Assembly: GCF_000590925.1 (NCBI RefSeq)
Contig: NZ_CP004372.1
Coordinates: 1,283,001-1,347,000, forward strand
Length of the DNA stretch: 64,000 nt
Direction of reading: 5' to 3'
Source: Roseibacterium elongatum DSM 19469
GTDB lineage: Bacteria > Pseudomonadota > Alphaproteobacteria > Rhodobacterales > Rhodobacteraceae
The notes beneath the pieces were generated by a model, which was not told the origin of the DNA, made no database searches, and saw only the letters and a list, made by a program, of their open reading frames with translations. Shown here piece by piece: positions 1 to 11,098 of this stretch. Position 1 is the stretch's first letter, and every line of letters begins with the position of its first letter. The translations under genes and the position numbers were made by a program.

Positions 1-70
1 TCCGGGCCAATGTTCCAACAGTGATCGGAGTCTGATCGTCGTGGAAATCGAGAGAGGCGCGAAGTCTCAT
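1..70 (-). CDS. hipA: HipA-type toxin kinase, N-terminal fragment (runs off the left edge)
   Basis: A start codon at 68-70 on the minus strand overlaps the stop of the upstream hipB-like gene (ATGA). The 23 visible residues begin MRLRASLDFHD and end VGTLAR, which resembles the N-terminal subdomain of HipA-family serine/threonine kinases, where a short strand leads to a V-G-x-L turn. HipA proteins are toxins of type II toxin-antitoxin pairs and are neutralised by the HipB DNA-binding partner, so the upstream XRE gene supports the call. The catalytic domain lies outside the window, so whether the toxin is intact cannot be seen. Confidence 0.6.
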   Translation of the reverse strand, partial: MRLRASLDFHDDQTPITVGTLAR

Positions 71-408
71 GCTTTACCCCTTCGCGGCGAGGCGCGCTCT
101 CGCGGCGAGGCGCGCTCTCGCGGCCTCCGCCGTGCCTTGCCCTCGACCTCGTCCAGAGAAGACGGGGGCGCAGGTGGGACAATGCCTTTGAGCTTGTGTC
201 CAACATCAAGGGCATCGCAGAGCGAGAGAAAGGATGGCAGGGAAATCTGACCAGTTTGCTCGAATTTCTTGAGAGTAGATAGCGGACCGTCGCTCGTCTT
301 CGCGAGATCGTCTTGGGACAGATTGAGGCCAAGGCGCCAGGCGCGAACGGCGTCCGCCAACTCAATCGCATCTGGAGTTTTGTTGTCAGTTAGAACCTCA
401 ACAAACAT
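67..408 (-). CDS. hipB: XRE-family HTH regulator, HipB-type antitoxin
   Basis: The 113-residue protein has an XRE/Cro-type helix-turn-helix at about residues 19-70 (motifs LNLSQDDLA and LSTLKKFEQTGQISL). It is followed by a Pro/Arg-rich tail containing two copies of RERASP. HTH proteins of this size directly upstream of hipA act as antitoxin and autorepressor. The gene overlaps hipA by four bases, so the two are probably translationally coupled. An IS5-family element ends only about 57 bp upstream of the start, so the native promoter or operator may have been displaced. Assignment as HipB depends partly on the partial partner at the window edge. Confidence 0.72.
   Translation of the reverse strand: MFVEVLTDNKTPDAIELADAVRAWRLGLNLSQDDLAKTSDGPLSTLKKFEQTGQISLPSFLSLCDALDVGHKLKGIVPPAPPSSLDEVEGKARRRPRERASPRERASPRRGKA
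83..118. repeat. Tandem 2 x 18 bp repeat in the hipB 3' end
   Basis: An 18-base unit occurs twice in perfect tandem (83-100 and 101-118) and its first seven bases begin a third copy. It is in frame with hipB and encodes RERASP twice near the C terminus. An 18-bp unit keeps the frame when copies are gained or lost. Confidence 0.85.
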
Positions 409-465
409 CGATGTGGCAATATCACCCGAAGAACCCGCCGAACAAGGTTAAATGGATATGGGTAT

Positions 466-483
466 GGCGTTGTTGCACAAATC
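466..483. repeat. IS5-family terminal inverted repeat, left
   Basis: This is the left end of the insertion sequence; it pairs with 1498-1515 with one mismatch at the fourth base. Confidence 0.8.
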
Positions 484-519
484 GAGGTCTGATCGCAGCG
501 CCCCTTTCCCCAGACGGAC

Positions 520-1452
520 TTATTCCACGGGCTGCGTGACAGGTATGCCGACCGCGGTATAGCCATTGAGCACTGAGATGCGGACCTGCAGCTCTGCAAC
601 CTGGCGATCGAAGTCGCGCGCCATGAGGGATTGGCCGAGCAGCTTGATGCAGTTCATCTTTGTCTCGACCCGGCTCCGGCGGTGGTAGCCGCTCCAACGC
701 CGCCAGATGGCACGGCCCAGGTACTTCGAGGCGCGCAGTGCTTCATTGCGAGCGACGGCGCCTGGGCTCGTCGGCTTCCACGGCTTGGCGTTCCTACGGG
801 GCGGGATGACGGCCGCGGCACCGCGGGCGGCAATCGCCTCATGGCATTTGCGGGTGTCGTAGGCACCATCGGCGGTCACGGAACCGGTCTGCTCAACTGT
901 CGGGATCTGGTCGAGCAGATCAGGCAAGATGGGTGCATCACCTATGTTGCTGCCGGTGACCTCGAGAGCCCGAACCTCCAGCGTTTCCTCGTCGATCCCG
1001 ATGTGTATCTTGCGCCAGATGCGCCGCTTGAGGCCGCCATGCTAGCGGGCGTTCCACTCGCCTTCACCCTCGGCCTTGAGGCCGGTGCTGTCGATCAGCA
1101 GGTGCAGCGGCCCGTTGCCGCCGCGATAGGGGATGCTCACATTCAGCGTCCGCTGACGTCGGCACAGGGTGCTGAAGTCCGGCACCGTCCAGTCCAGCCC
1201 GACCAGGCGCAGAAGGCTCTGTACGAACCCGGTCGTCTGTCGAAGCGGCATGCCAAAGAGGACCTTCATCGTCAGGCAGGTTTGTATGGCCTCATCGCTT
1301 AAAGCCTGTTGCCGACCGCGCTTGCCCGTCGGAGGCGGCCTCCACACCATATCGGGATCAAACCACACTGTCAGCGAACCGCGCCGCCTCAGTGCCTCAT
1401 TGTAAGCCGACCAGTTCGTGGTCTTGTACTTCGTCGTGGCCCAACTGCTCAT
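520..1452 (-). pseudogene. IS5-family transposase interrupted by an in-frame TAG
   Basis: Read from 1452 the frame encodes an IS5-family DDE transposase of about 310 codons. The N-terminal part ends at EGEWNAR, then a TAG at 1042-1044 replaces the lysine codon expected in the family motif R-K-H-G-G. The same frame continues without a shift through HGGLKRRIW and VTADGAYDTRKCHEA to GIPVTQPVE. DDE motifs are visible: an LLIDSTGLK stretch before the stop, then DGAYDT and the RRSRVETK region after it. A single nonsense substitution therefore splits an otherwise full-length transposase, so the copy is probably inactive unless the stop is suppressed. Confidence 0.9.
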
Positions 1453-1497
1453 GCCTCCCAGCTATCACGCTGGATTCATGCAGTGAGTCCCTCACCC

Positions 1498-1515
1498 GAT
1501 TTGTGCAACAAGGCC
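1498..1515. repeat. IS5-family terminal inverted repeat, right
   Basis: This is the right end of the insertion sequence and the inverted match of 466-483. The following 214 bp before the gyrB terminator (1516-1729) contain no gene I can support. Confidence 0.8.
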
Positions 1516-1729
1516 GATCAGAGGCCCCCCGCATTTGCGTTTATGGGCAATGGTGGTTTTCATCGATCGTCATGTGAGAATTCGCATGCTCGTCATCGGT
1601 TCTCCGCGAACGATCGACCGTCGTGGGTGACAATCCCTTCAAATCGGTCGGTTTGCCCTAAGCTGTTGATTTTAAGCGTATGAGGCCGAGCTCGATACCC
1701 TCGCGGCGCGAAAAAATATGCGCACCGCG

Positions 1730-1756
1730 AAAAAAAATGAGCGCACCTACAGCGCC
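1730..1756 (-). terminator. Putative gyrB terminator
   Basis: Directly after the gyrB stop the minus strand has a short GCGC stem (1752-1755 with 1741-1744) followed by eight T residues (A8 at 1730-1737 on the plus strand). The stem is only four to five pairs, so the call is tentative. Confidence 0.4.
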
Positions 1757-4871
<3,115 letters not shown>

Positions 4872-4875
<4 letters not shown>

Positions 4876-5306
4876 TCGGGGATCGCCGTGCGCCCGGCCT
4901 CGTCCAGCGGCCAATGCGGGTTGTAGGCCAGTTCCCAGACATGACCGTCCGGGTCGGCGAAATAGCCCGAGTATCCGCCCCAAAGGGTTTTGGCTGGGGC
5001 CTTCAACACGGTCGCCCCGGCATCCAGCGCGCGGGCGAATGCGGCATCGACCGCGGCCGTGTCGCGGAAATTCTGCGCCAGTGTCATGGCGCCTGCGCCA
5101 AGCTCGGCCCCCGGCCGTCCCTGATCGGCGGCCAGCGGCCCAAGGCGGAACAAGGACAGCAGCATCCCGTCCATCTGGTAGAAGACGACGCCATCCATGG
5201 CGCGCGCTTCCGTCCACCCCAAGGCGCCGTAAAACCCACGCGACCGCCCGATATCATGGACGCCGAGCGTGATCATGGTGACACGGTTGACGGGCAGGTC
5301 GGTCAT
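4872..5306 (-). CDS. VOC-superfamily (glyoxalase/bleomycin-resistance-like) protein
   Basis: The 144-residue protein has the vicinal-oxygen-chelate layout: an N-terminal MITLGVHDIGRSRGFYGALGW motif region and a C-terminal YFADPDGHVWELAYNP motif with the usual metal-ligand Glu. Family members include glyoxalases, dioxygenases and resistance proteins; the substrate here is unknown. It overlaps recF upstream (5303-5306) and the LysE-type gene downstream by four bases each, so the three form a tight unit. The link to recF is probably positional rather than functional. Confidence 0.82.
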
Positions 5307-6415
5307 GGGGATGCCTCCTCGATCCGGGCAACGCTTTCGCCGTCCCGGTCCTCGACCGCGACATGCTGGGCGCGGTCGTCTAGGTCCGCAAACAGGTCCG
5401 GCCCCGTTCCCGTCATCCAGGCCTGTGCGCCCAGGGCGCAGATCTCGTCGAACAGCGCGGCGCGGCGGCCCGCGTCGAGATGGGCGGCGACCTCGTCCAG
5501 CAGGACCAGCGGCGCGGCGCCGGTCTCGGCCTTGAGGGCGCGCGCATTGGCGAGGATAAGCGAGATCAGAAGGGCCTTCTGCTCGCCGGTCGAGCATTGC
5601 GCGGCGGCCATGTCCTTGGCGCGGTAGGTGGCGGCCAGATCGCTGCGATGCGGCCCGATCAGGGTGCGCCCCGCAGCCAGATCGCGCGGACGGTTGGCGG
5701 CCAATGCCTCGGTCAGGGCATCGCGGCCGGGCGCGGGCGTGCCCTCGACCTCGATCAAGGACAGGTCGGCAGCCGGAAAGGCGGTGGCCGTGTCATCCTG
5801 CGCGGCGGAGAGGCGAGACAGCGCCTCGGCCCGGTTTTCCATGATGCGGCTGCCGGCCTCGGCCATCTGGTGTTCCAGCGCGCGGTACCAGCCGGGGTCA
5901 CGCACGTCATCCTTCAGCAGGCGGTTTCGCTCGCGCATGGATTTCTCGTAGGTCAGCACCGCCTCACCATGATCGGGCAGAAAGCTGAGCGTCATGCGGT
6001 CAAGGAACCGGCGCCGCCCCTCGGCCCCCTCGATCCACAGCCGATCCTGCGCAGGCACCAGCCAGACGATGCGGATCAGGCGGGCCAAGGCCAGTTGCGG
6101 CGCGGATTTGCCATCCAGAGAAAGGCTGCGGGGTTGGCCGGGTTCGGCCGTGATCTCGATCTCGTGGCCCAGGCCCGGCCCCTCGATCGACGCCGTGATC
6201 TTCCAGCCGATGGCTTCGGGGCGGCGAATGATCTCTTCGGCCGCGGCGCGGCGCAGACCACGACCGGGCGAGAGCAGCGACACCGCCTCGATCAGGTTCG
6301 TCTTGCCCGCGCCGTTCGGCCCATAAAGCGCCACGGGGCGGCCATCGAACTGCAGCCGCGTGCGCCGGTGGCTGCGGAAATGCGATAGGGCAAGCTGGGC
6401 GATGTAAGGCGTCAT
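5303..6415 (-). CDS. recF: DNA replication and repair protein RecF
   Basis: RecF is an SMC-like ATPase that helps load RecA at single-strand gaps. The 370-residue protein has the Walker A motif GPNGAGKTN at residues 32-40, an ABC-type signature region near STGEQKALLISL, and the Walker B segment PLVLLDEVAAHLD, in the order expected for RecF. Its place directly after dnaN is the classic dnaA-dnaN-recF arrangement. The start is close to the conserved LSHFRSHRR segment, as in homologues. Confidence 0.95.
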   Translation of the reverse strand: MTPYIAQLALSHFRSHRRTRLQFDGRPVALYGPNGAGKTNLIEAVSLLSPGRGLRRAAAEEIIRRPEAIGWKITASIEGPGLGHEIEITAEPGQPRSLSLDGKSAPQLALARLIRIVWLVPAQDRLWIEGAEGRRRFLDRMTLSFLPDHGEAVLTYEKSMRERNRLLKDDVRDPGWYRALEHQMAEAGSRIMENRAEALSRLSAAQDDTATAFPAADLSLIEVEGTPAPGRDALTEALAANRPRDLAAGRTLIGPHRSDLAATYRAKDMAAAQCSTGEQKALLISLILANARALKAETGAAPLVLLDEVAAHLDAGRRAALFDEICALGAQAWMTGTGPDLFADLDDRAQHVAVEDRDGESVARIEEASP

Positions 6416-6420
6416 GGGCG

Positions 6421-6481
6421 CGTTTTCCTGCAGGAAAACGATGCGGAAAACTCGAGTTTTCCGGGCCGGAAATCTCGAGAT
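6421..6481. repeat. Three consecutive palindromes between dnaN and recF
   Basis: A perfect 20-base palindrome at 6421-6440 (CGTTTTCC/TGCAGGAAAACG) is followed by a perfect 18-base palindrome centred on CTCGAG at 6445-6462. A shorter CTCGAG-centred palindrome follows at 6472-6481. In RNA each could form a hairpin, so the block may act as a processing or attenuation site between dnaN and recF, or be a dispersed palindromic repeat. No T-tract follows on the minus strand. Confidence 0.8.
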
Positions 6482-6494
6482 CTCCGTTCCCCGG

Positions 6495-7613
6495 TCACAC
6501 CCGCATCGGCATCACGACATAGATCGCCGAGGTGTCTGTCCCTTCGCGCATCAGCGTCGGCTCGGCGGGCGAGGAGAACAGGAAAACCGCGTTCTCGCGA
6601 TCGACCTGGCTGGCGATTTCCAGCAGATATTTCGCGTTGAACCCGATCTCGAGCTTTTCGTCGCCATAGGCCACGGCCAGTTCTTCCTCGGCATTGCCCG
6701 CGTCGGGGGCATTCACCGACAAGACCAGCCGATCCTCGTCGAGTTGCATCTTTACCGCGCGCGAGCGTTCCGAGGACACGGTCGCCACGCGGTCGACGGC
6801 CTTGGCGAAATCGCTGGCATCGACCTCCATCTGGCGCGAGTTGCCCATGGGAATGACGCGCGTGTAATCGGGGAAGGTGCCGTCGATCACCTTCGAGGTC
6901 AGGGTGATCTCGGGTGTCGCGAAGCGGATCTTGGTTTCCGAGACCGATACGGCGATCTGCGCCTCGTCATCATCCAGCAGCTTGCGCAACTCGCCCACGG
7001 TCTTGCGGGGTACGATCACGCCCGGCATGTCTTGCGCGCCCTCGGGCAGGGCGGCGTCGATCCGCGCCAAGCGGTGCCCATCGGTGGCCACGGCCCGCAG
7101 CACCGGGCCGGTTTCACCCTCGGACACATGGAAATAGACCCCGTTCAGGTAATAGCGGGTCTCTTCGGTCGAGATCGCGAATTTCGACTTGTCGAACAGG
7201 CGGCGCAGCACCGGTGCGGGGCACGAGAAATTCGCCGCATACTCGGTTGCCGTCATCACCGGGAAATCCTCGCGCGGCAGCGTCGCCAGCTGGAAGGTCG
7301 AGCGCCCGGCCTGCACCGTCAGGCGGCCCGCCGCGCCATCCTCGGTCAGGCTGACCAGCGCGCCATCGGGCAGTTTGCGCACGATCTCGTGCAAGGTCAC
7401 GGCCGAAACCGTCGTGGCCCCCGCCCGTTCGACCTGCGCCGGGGCACGGTCGACCACCTCAATGTCGAGGTCGGTCGCGCGAAAGCTGACCGTATCGCCC
7501 TCGGCCTCGATCAGCACGTTGGCGAGGATCGGGATGGTGTTACGACGCTCGACGACCGATTGCGCCTGAGAGACAGCGCGCAGCAGCGTGGCGCGCTCGA
7601 TGGAGAGTTTCAT
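6495..7613 (-). CDS. dnaN: DNA polymerase III beta subunit (sliding clamp)
   Basis: DnaN is the ring-shaped processivity clamp that tethers Pol III and other partners to DNA. The 372-residue length is normal and the start MKLSIERATLLRAV is conserved. The middle YYLNGVYFH segment, the VATDGHRLAR motif and the C-terminal YVVMPMRV that forms part of the partner-binding cleft are all present. It lies between dnaA upstream and recF downstream on the same strand. A strong hairpin in the dnaA-dnaN gap may separate their expression. Confidence 0.96.
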   Translation of the reverse strand: MKLSIERATLLRAVSQAQSVVERRNTIPILANVLIEAEGDTVSFRATDLDIEVVDRAPAQVERAGATTVSAVTLHEIVRKLPDGALVSLTEDGAAGRLTVQAGRSTFQLATLPREDFPVMTATEYAANFSCPAPVLRRLFDKSKFAISTEETRYYLNGVYFHVSEGETGPVLRAVATDGHRLARIDAALPEGAQDMPGVIVPRKTVGELRKLLDDDEAQIAVSVSETKIRFATPEITLTSKVIDGTFPDYTRVIPMGNSRQMEVDASDFAKAVDRVATVSSERSRAVKMQLDEDRLVLSVNAPDAGNAEEELAVAYGDEKLEIGFNAKYLLEIASQVDRENAVFLFSSPAEPTLMREGTDTSAIYVVMPMRV

Positions 7614-7632
7614 GCCCTGGCTCCGACAGATC

Positions 7633-7663
7633 GCGGGGCTGTGAGACTACTCTCACGCCCCGC
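7633..7663 (-). terminator. Strong hairpin between dnaA and dnaN
   Basis: A 7-bp GC stem (7633-7639 with 7657-7663) continues into a 5-bp GTGAG/CTCAC stem after one bulged base, closing a 6-base loop. No T-run follows, so this could be a factor-dependent terminator, an attenuator or an mRNA-processing hairpin rather than a classical intrinsic terminator. Confidence 0.5.
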
Positions 7664-7747
7664 AAGCACAAGTGTTTTCACGGAGTTTCGCGACAGCGCG
7701 GCGCGCGTCAATCCCCGAAGCGTAGAAAACGCACGGCAAGGGTGCGA

Positions 7748-9202
7748 TCAGGCCTCCAACGCGCGGCGCAGGATCTCGGCATCCTCGGCGATCTGGCTGT
7801 CGACCTGCATCAATTCCTCGATCTTGCGCACGCCGTAAAGGATCGTGGTGTGATCGCGGCCCCCGAACTTGCGCCCGATCTCGGGCAACGAGCGGGTCGT
7901 CAGCTTCTTGCATAGAAACATGGCCACCTGACGGGGGCGCGCAATGGCGCGGGCGCGATTGGCGCTCATCATGTCGGCCTGGCGGATGTTGTAGTATTCG
8001 CAGGTTTTCTTGATGATCTCGTCCATGGTGACCTTTCGGTCCGTGGCGCGCAGGATGTCCGACAGACAGTCCTGCGTCATCTCCATCGAGATGTCCTTGC
8101 GGACCAGATCCGCAAAGGCGAACAGTCGGGTCAGTGCCCCTTCGAGAACGCGGATGTTCGACGAGACCTTTTGCGCGATGAATTCCAGAACGCCGGGGGC
8201 GATGTTGAGCGACGGGTTGCGCTGGCGCATCGTCTCGGCCTTGTGTTGCAAGACGCCCAGGCGCAGCTCGTAATCGGTGGGGTGCAGATCGACGACCAGG
8301 CCGCATTGCAGGCGCGAGGCGATGCGTGCGTCCAACTCGTCCATGTCGACGGGCGCGCGGTCGCCGGAAATGACGATCTGTTTGCCCATTTCGACCAGCG
8401 CGTTGAAGGTGTGAAAGAACTCTTCCTGGGTCGATGTCTTGCCGGCGATGAACTGGACATCATCGACCATGAGCACATCGACCGAGCGGAACATCTGCTT
8501 GAACCCCAGGGTGTCCTGCTCGCGCAGGGCCCGAACGAAACGGTACATGAACTGCTCGGCCGAGAGATAAAGGATGCGGGCCTCGGGCATGTTGGCGCGC
8601 AATTCCCAAGCGATGGCATGCATCAGATGCGTTTTGCCCAGGCCCACGCCACCGTAGAGGAAGAGCGGGTTGAAGGTGACCTCGCCCCCTTCGGCCACGC
8701 GCCGCGCGGCGGCATGGGCCAGTTCGTTGGGCTTGCCGACGACGAAGGCGTCGAAGGTGAAATTCGGGTTCAGTTGCGCGCCGGGCAGGTCGTCGGCCTT
8801 GCCAGCGCGCGGTTGGGCGGCGGGCGCGGCCGTCGTGACGGGGGCGGCCGGGCTGCGCAATTGGGCCGGGCTGGGCACAGGCGCGATCTCGGCCGTGGCG
8901 GTCGCGGCCACCGGCTCGGCGGCGGGTGCGCCGTTAGTGGCGGGGGCCGGGGCGCGCGTGGGCTTGCCGACGGCGATCTCGACACGATCTACCCCGACGC
9001 CGGCCGACGCGAGATGGCGCAGAATCAGGTCGCCGAAATTCTGCGACACCCATGAACCGATGAAGCTGGTGGGCGCATGAAACCTGGCTGTGCGGTCTTC
9101 GAGGCGGTCAAAGGTGATCGGTTCGATCCAGGCCGAAAAGTTGTTCTTGCCGATCGACTTGAGCAGCTCGCCGCGCACCATGCCCCAGGTTTCATTGGTC
9201 AT
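7748..9202 (-). CDS. dnaA: Chromosomal replication initiator DnaA
   Basis: DnaA is the AAA+ initiator that binds DnaA boxes and melts the origin. The 484-residue protein has an N-terminal domain I, an Ala/Pro-rich linker at about residues 75-140, Walker A GGVGLGKTH, Walker B VLMVDDVQFI, and the C-terminal domain IV signature GRDHTTILYGVRKI for box recognition. The start is supported by the family-like opening with WGMVRGELLKSIGKNNF. A 600-bp gene-free stretch lies upstream. Confidence 0.96.
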   Translation of the reverse strand: MTNETWGMVRGELLKSIGKNNFSAWIEPITFDRLEDRTARFHAPTSFIGSWVSQNFGDLILRHLASAGVGVDRVEIAVGKPTRAPAPATNGAPAAEPVAATATAEIAPVPSPAQLRSPAAPVTTAAPAAQPRAGKADDLPGAQLNPNFTFDAFVVGKPNELAHAAARRVAEGGEVTFNPLFLYGGVGLGKTHLMHAIAWELRANMPEARILYLSAEQFMYRFVRALREQDTLGFKQMFRSVDVLMVDDVQFIAGKTSTQEEFFHTFNALVEMGKQIVISGDRAPVDMDELDARIASRLQCGLVVDLHPTDYELRLGVLQHKAETMRQRNPSLNIAPGVLEFIAQKVSSNIRVLEGALTRLFAFADLVRKDISMEMTQDCLSDILRATDRKVTMDEIIKKTCEYYNIRQADMMSANRARAIARPRQVAMFLCKKLTTRSLPEIGRKFGGRDHTTILYGVRKIEELMQVDSQIAEDAEILRRALEA

Positions 9203-9746
9203 TTCTCTGTCTACCCTCGTCTTTTTTCGTTGCCCGCCTGCCAGCCGGCCATTTTTTCACCCAACCCCGCCGCGCCGTTCCGGGCGGCCTCGTGCGCTCC
9301 ATCCGGGCCCCGCCAGGCGGCGGTATGGCACATGAAAACGGCATCAAAAGGTCACCCCGATGGCAACGGACAGCACCGACGCCAGGCAAGCTCCCTCGTG
9401 ATCATTTCATGTACCGGCGACGGATCCGAACGACGACAAGGGAACCCCGGCCAATCGGCCGTTTCGATCCAACCGTTTTTGGTCAGGCCCCTCTTTCCAG
9501 GGCGTCTCGGGCTTTGATGCCAAGCACCAACCGACCTGCCAACGAACTGTCCCACGATGGCGGGTCTCACCCAAGGCGTAGATCCCTTCGTCGCTCCATC
9601 CGCCCCCCAGGCGTCTGAATCGCACCGTGAAGCTAGCGGGAGTCGCGGACGGCCCGCAACATATCTTCGCGCTTGACTTGGATGTCGTCAGAAGCCGAAT
9701 CCGATTCCACGATTTAGCGCCCTGTGGCGCAACGGATTTTCACGCG
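9203..9746. other. Gene-free region upstream of dnaA
   Basis: I see no credible coding sequence here. It must carry the dnaA promoter. By eye there is no exact match to the DnaA-box consensus TTATCCACA on either strand, so I do not call an origin. Three GANTC (CcrM-type) sites fall at 9617-9621, 9697-9701 and 9703-9707, the last two one base apart. In Caulobacter, GANTC methylation modulates dnaA transcription; a similar role here is inference. Confidence 0.5.
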
Positions 9747-9773
9747 AAAAAAAAGACGCCCCAAGCCGGAGCG
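9747..9773 (-). terminator. Rho-independent terminator of rpsT
   Basis: On the minus strand a six-pair stem (CGCTCC with GGGGCG, one G-U pair, loop GGCTT) spans 9773-9757 and is followed by TC and eight T residues (A8 at 9747-9754 on the plus strand). It lies about 30 bp beyond the rpsT stop. Confidence 0.8.
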
Positions 9774-9804
9774 CCTTCAAAACAAGGGGTCTGCGGAATG
9801 AAAT

Positions 9805-10071
9805 TCAGGCAGACAGCGCCTTCACGCGCGCCGACAGACGCGAAATTTTCCGGGCGGCGGTGTTCTTGTGCAACACCCCTTTGGTGACCCCGCGCATGAT
9901 CTCGGGCTGGGCGGCGCGCAGGGCGGCCTGGGCGGCAGCCTGATCGCCGGAGGCGATCGCCTCTTCGACGCGGCGCAGGTAGGTGCGGATGCGCGACCGG
10001 CGGGCCTTGTTCACGGCAAAGCGGCGTTCGTTCTGACGGGCGCGCTTCTTGGCTTGGGGCGAATTTGCCAT
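9805..10071 (-). CDS. rpsT: 30S ribosomal protein S20
   Basis: S20 is a small, basic, primary 16S-rRNA-binding protein of the 30S subunit. The 88-residue sequence starts [17 protein letters not shown] and contains the conserved [17 protein letters not shown] stretch near its C terminus. Length and composition are typical. It is monocistronic, with its own terminator downstream and about 160 bp to the previous gene's terminator, which must hold its promoter. rpsT next to dnaA is common in alphaproteobacteria. Confidence 0.96.
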   Translation of the reverse strand: MANSPQAKKRARQNERRFAVNKARRSRIRTYLRRVEEAIASGDQAAAQAALRAAQPEIMRGVTKGVLHKNTAARKISRLSARVKALSA

Positions 10072-10224
10072 GGTGGTGTCTCTCTCGTCTCTGGGGTCTG
10101 TGGCAGACCGAATGCAAATGGTTCTGCGCGGGAAACCCCGGACCTCGGGTTCACTACCGAGCGACTCTGGCCATAGCGGGCCTCACACGCGTGTCTGGCG
10201 CGGCGTATAACGGCCGCGACCGAG

Positions 10225-10250
10225 AAAGGAAAGCCCCCAGATGTGGGGGC
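10225..10250 (-). terminator. Rho-independent terminator of the enoyl-CoA hydratase gene
   Basis: A perfect seven-pair stem (GCCCCCA at 10233-10239 with TGGGGGC at 10244-10250, four-base loop) is followed on the minus strand by TTTCCTTTC. It begins seven bases past the stop codon. Confidence 0.75.
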
Positions 10251-10257
10251 GTTCCGC

Positions 10258-11034
10258 TCACTTGTCGCGAAACTGCGCCTCGCGTTTTTCAAGGAAGGCC
10301 GCCATGCCTTCTTTCTGGTCGTCGGTCGCGAACAAGGCGTGGAACAGCCGACGCTCGAACAGCAGCCCCTCGTTCAAGGGCACCTCGTAGGCGCGGTTGA
10401 CGGCCTCTTTGACGGCCATGGCGGTCAGGGCCGATTTCTCGGTGATCTTGGCCGCGGCGCCCATGGCCTCTTCCATCAGTTTCTTGGCGGGGACGACACG
10501 GCTGACCAGGCCGGACCGCTCGGCCTCTTCGGCGGTCATGAACCGGCCGGTCAGGTGCATGTCCATCGATTTGGACTTGCCGGCAAAGCGGGTCAGGCGC
10601 TGCGTGCCGCCGATGCCGGCCACGACGCCCAGATTGATCTCGGGCTGGCCGAATTTCGCGGTATCGGCGGCGATGATGAAATCGCACATCATGGCCAATT
10701 CGCATCCGCCGCCCAGGGCATAGCCCGCGACCGCGGCGATGATCGGTTTGCGACAGCGCAGCATTTCCTGCGTTTCGCGCCCGAACAGATCGTTGGTGAA
10801 CGCCTCGACAAAGCTCTTGTCGGACATTTCCTTGATGTCTGCGCCGGCGGCAAAGGCCTTGTCCGACCCGGTCAGCACGACGCAACGCACCTTGTCGTTG
10901 CTTTCACAGGCGCGCAGGGCCTTCGACAATTCCTCGAGCAGTTGCGTGTTCAGCGCATTCATCGCATCGGGCCGGTTCAGCTTGATCAGCGCGATGTGGT
11001 CTTCGATCTCGACGATCAGGGTTTCGTAGGCCAT
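10258..11034 (-). CDS. Enoyl-CoA hydratase (crotonase family)
   Basis: Crotonases hydrate trans-2-enoyl-CoA to 3-hydroxyacyl-CoA in beta-oxidation and related pathways. The 258-residue protein has the oxyanion-hole segments [10 protein letters not shown] (about 61-70) and GYALGGGCE. Both catalytic glutamates of the rat enzyme are conserved, here Glu112 in [11 protein letters not shown] and Glu132 in FGQPEINLG. This argues for true hydratase activity rather than another crotonase reaction. The chain-length preference cannot be told. It stands alone between mutM and rpsT, with its own terminator. Confidence 0.92.
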   Translation of the reverse strand: MAYETLIVEIEDHIALIKLNRPDAMNALNTQLLEELSKALRACESNDKVRCVVLTGSDKAFAAGADIKEMSDKSFVEAFTNDLFGRETQEMLRCRKPIIAAVAGYALGGGCELAMMCDFIIAADTAKFGQPEINLGVVAGIGGTQRLTRFAGKSKSMDMHLTGRFMTAEEAERSGLVSRVVPAKKLMEEAMGAAAKITEKSALTAMAVKEAVNRAYEVPLNEGLLFERRLFHALFATDDQKEGMAAFLEKREAQFRDK

Positions 11035-11098
11035 GCGTCGGGGTCCCCACCTGTTGACTCAAGAGCGCAGGGTTAGCACCGCCGCCGACAGGTTCAAG

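Larger units (their letters stand above)
466..1515 (-). mobile_element. IS5-family insertion sequence, about 1.05 kb
   Basis: The element is bounded by near-perfect terminal inverted repeats: 18 bases at 466-483 match the reverse complement of 1498-1515 at 17 of 18 positions (core TTGTTGCACAAATC). It encloses one transposase gene on the minus strand. These ends and this transposase type are typical of IS5-family elements. No convincing target-site duplication was seen by eye at either edge. It sits between the hipBA pair and gyrB. Confidence 0.85.

Noticed and set aside
1700-1745. Two similar GGTGCGC...T-tract segments after gyrB as a tandem terminator
   Set aside because: They are direct rather than inverted repeats, so only the nearer weak GCGC stem was kept as a tentative terminator.
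9203-9804. Chromosomal origin next to dnaA
   Set aside because: No DnaA-box consensus or AT-rich unwinding stretch was seen by eye, and in many alphaproteobacteria the origin lies elsewhere.
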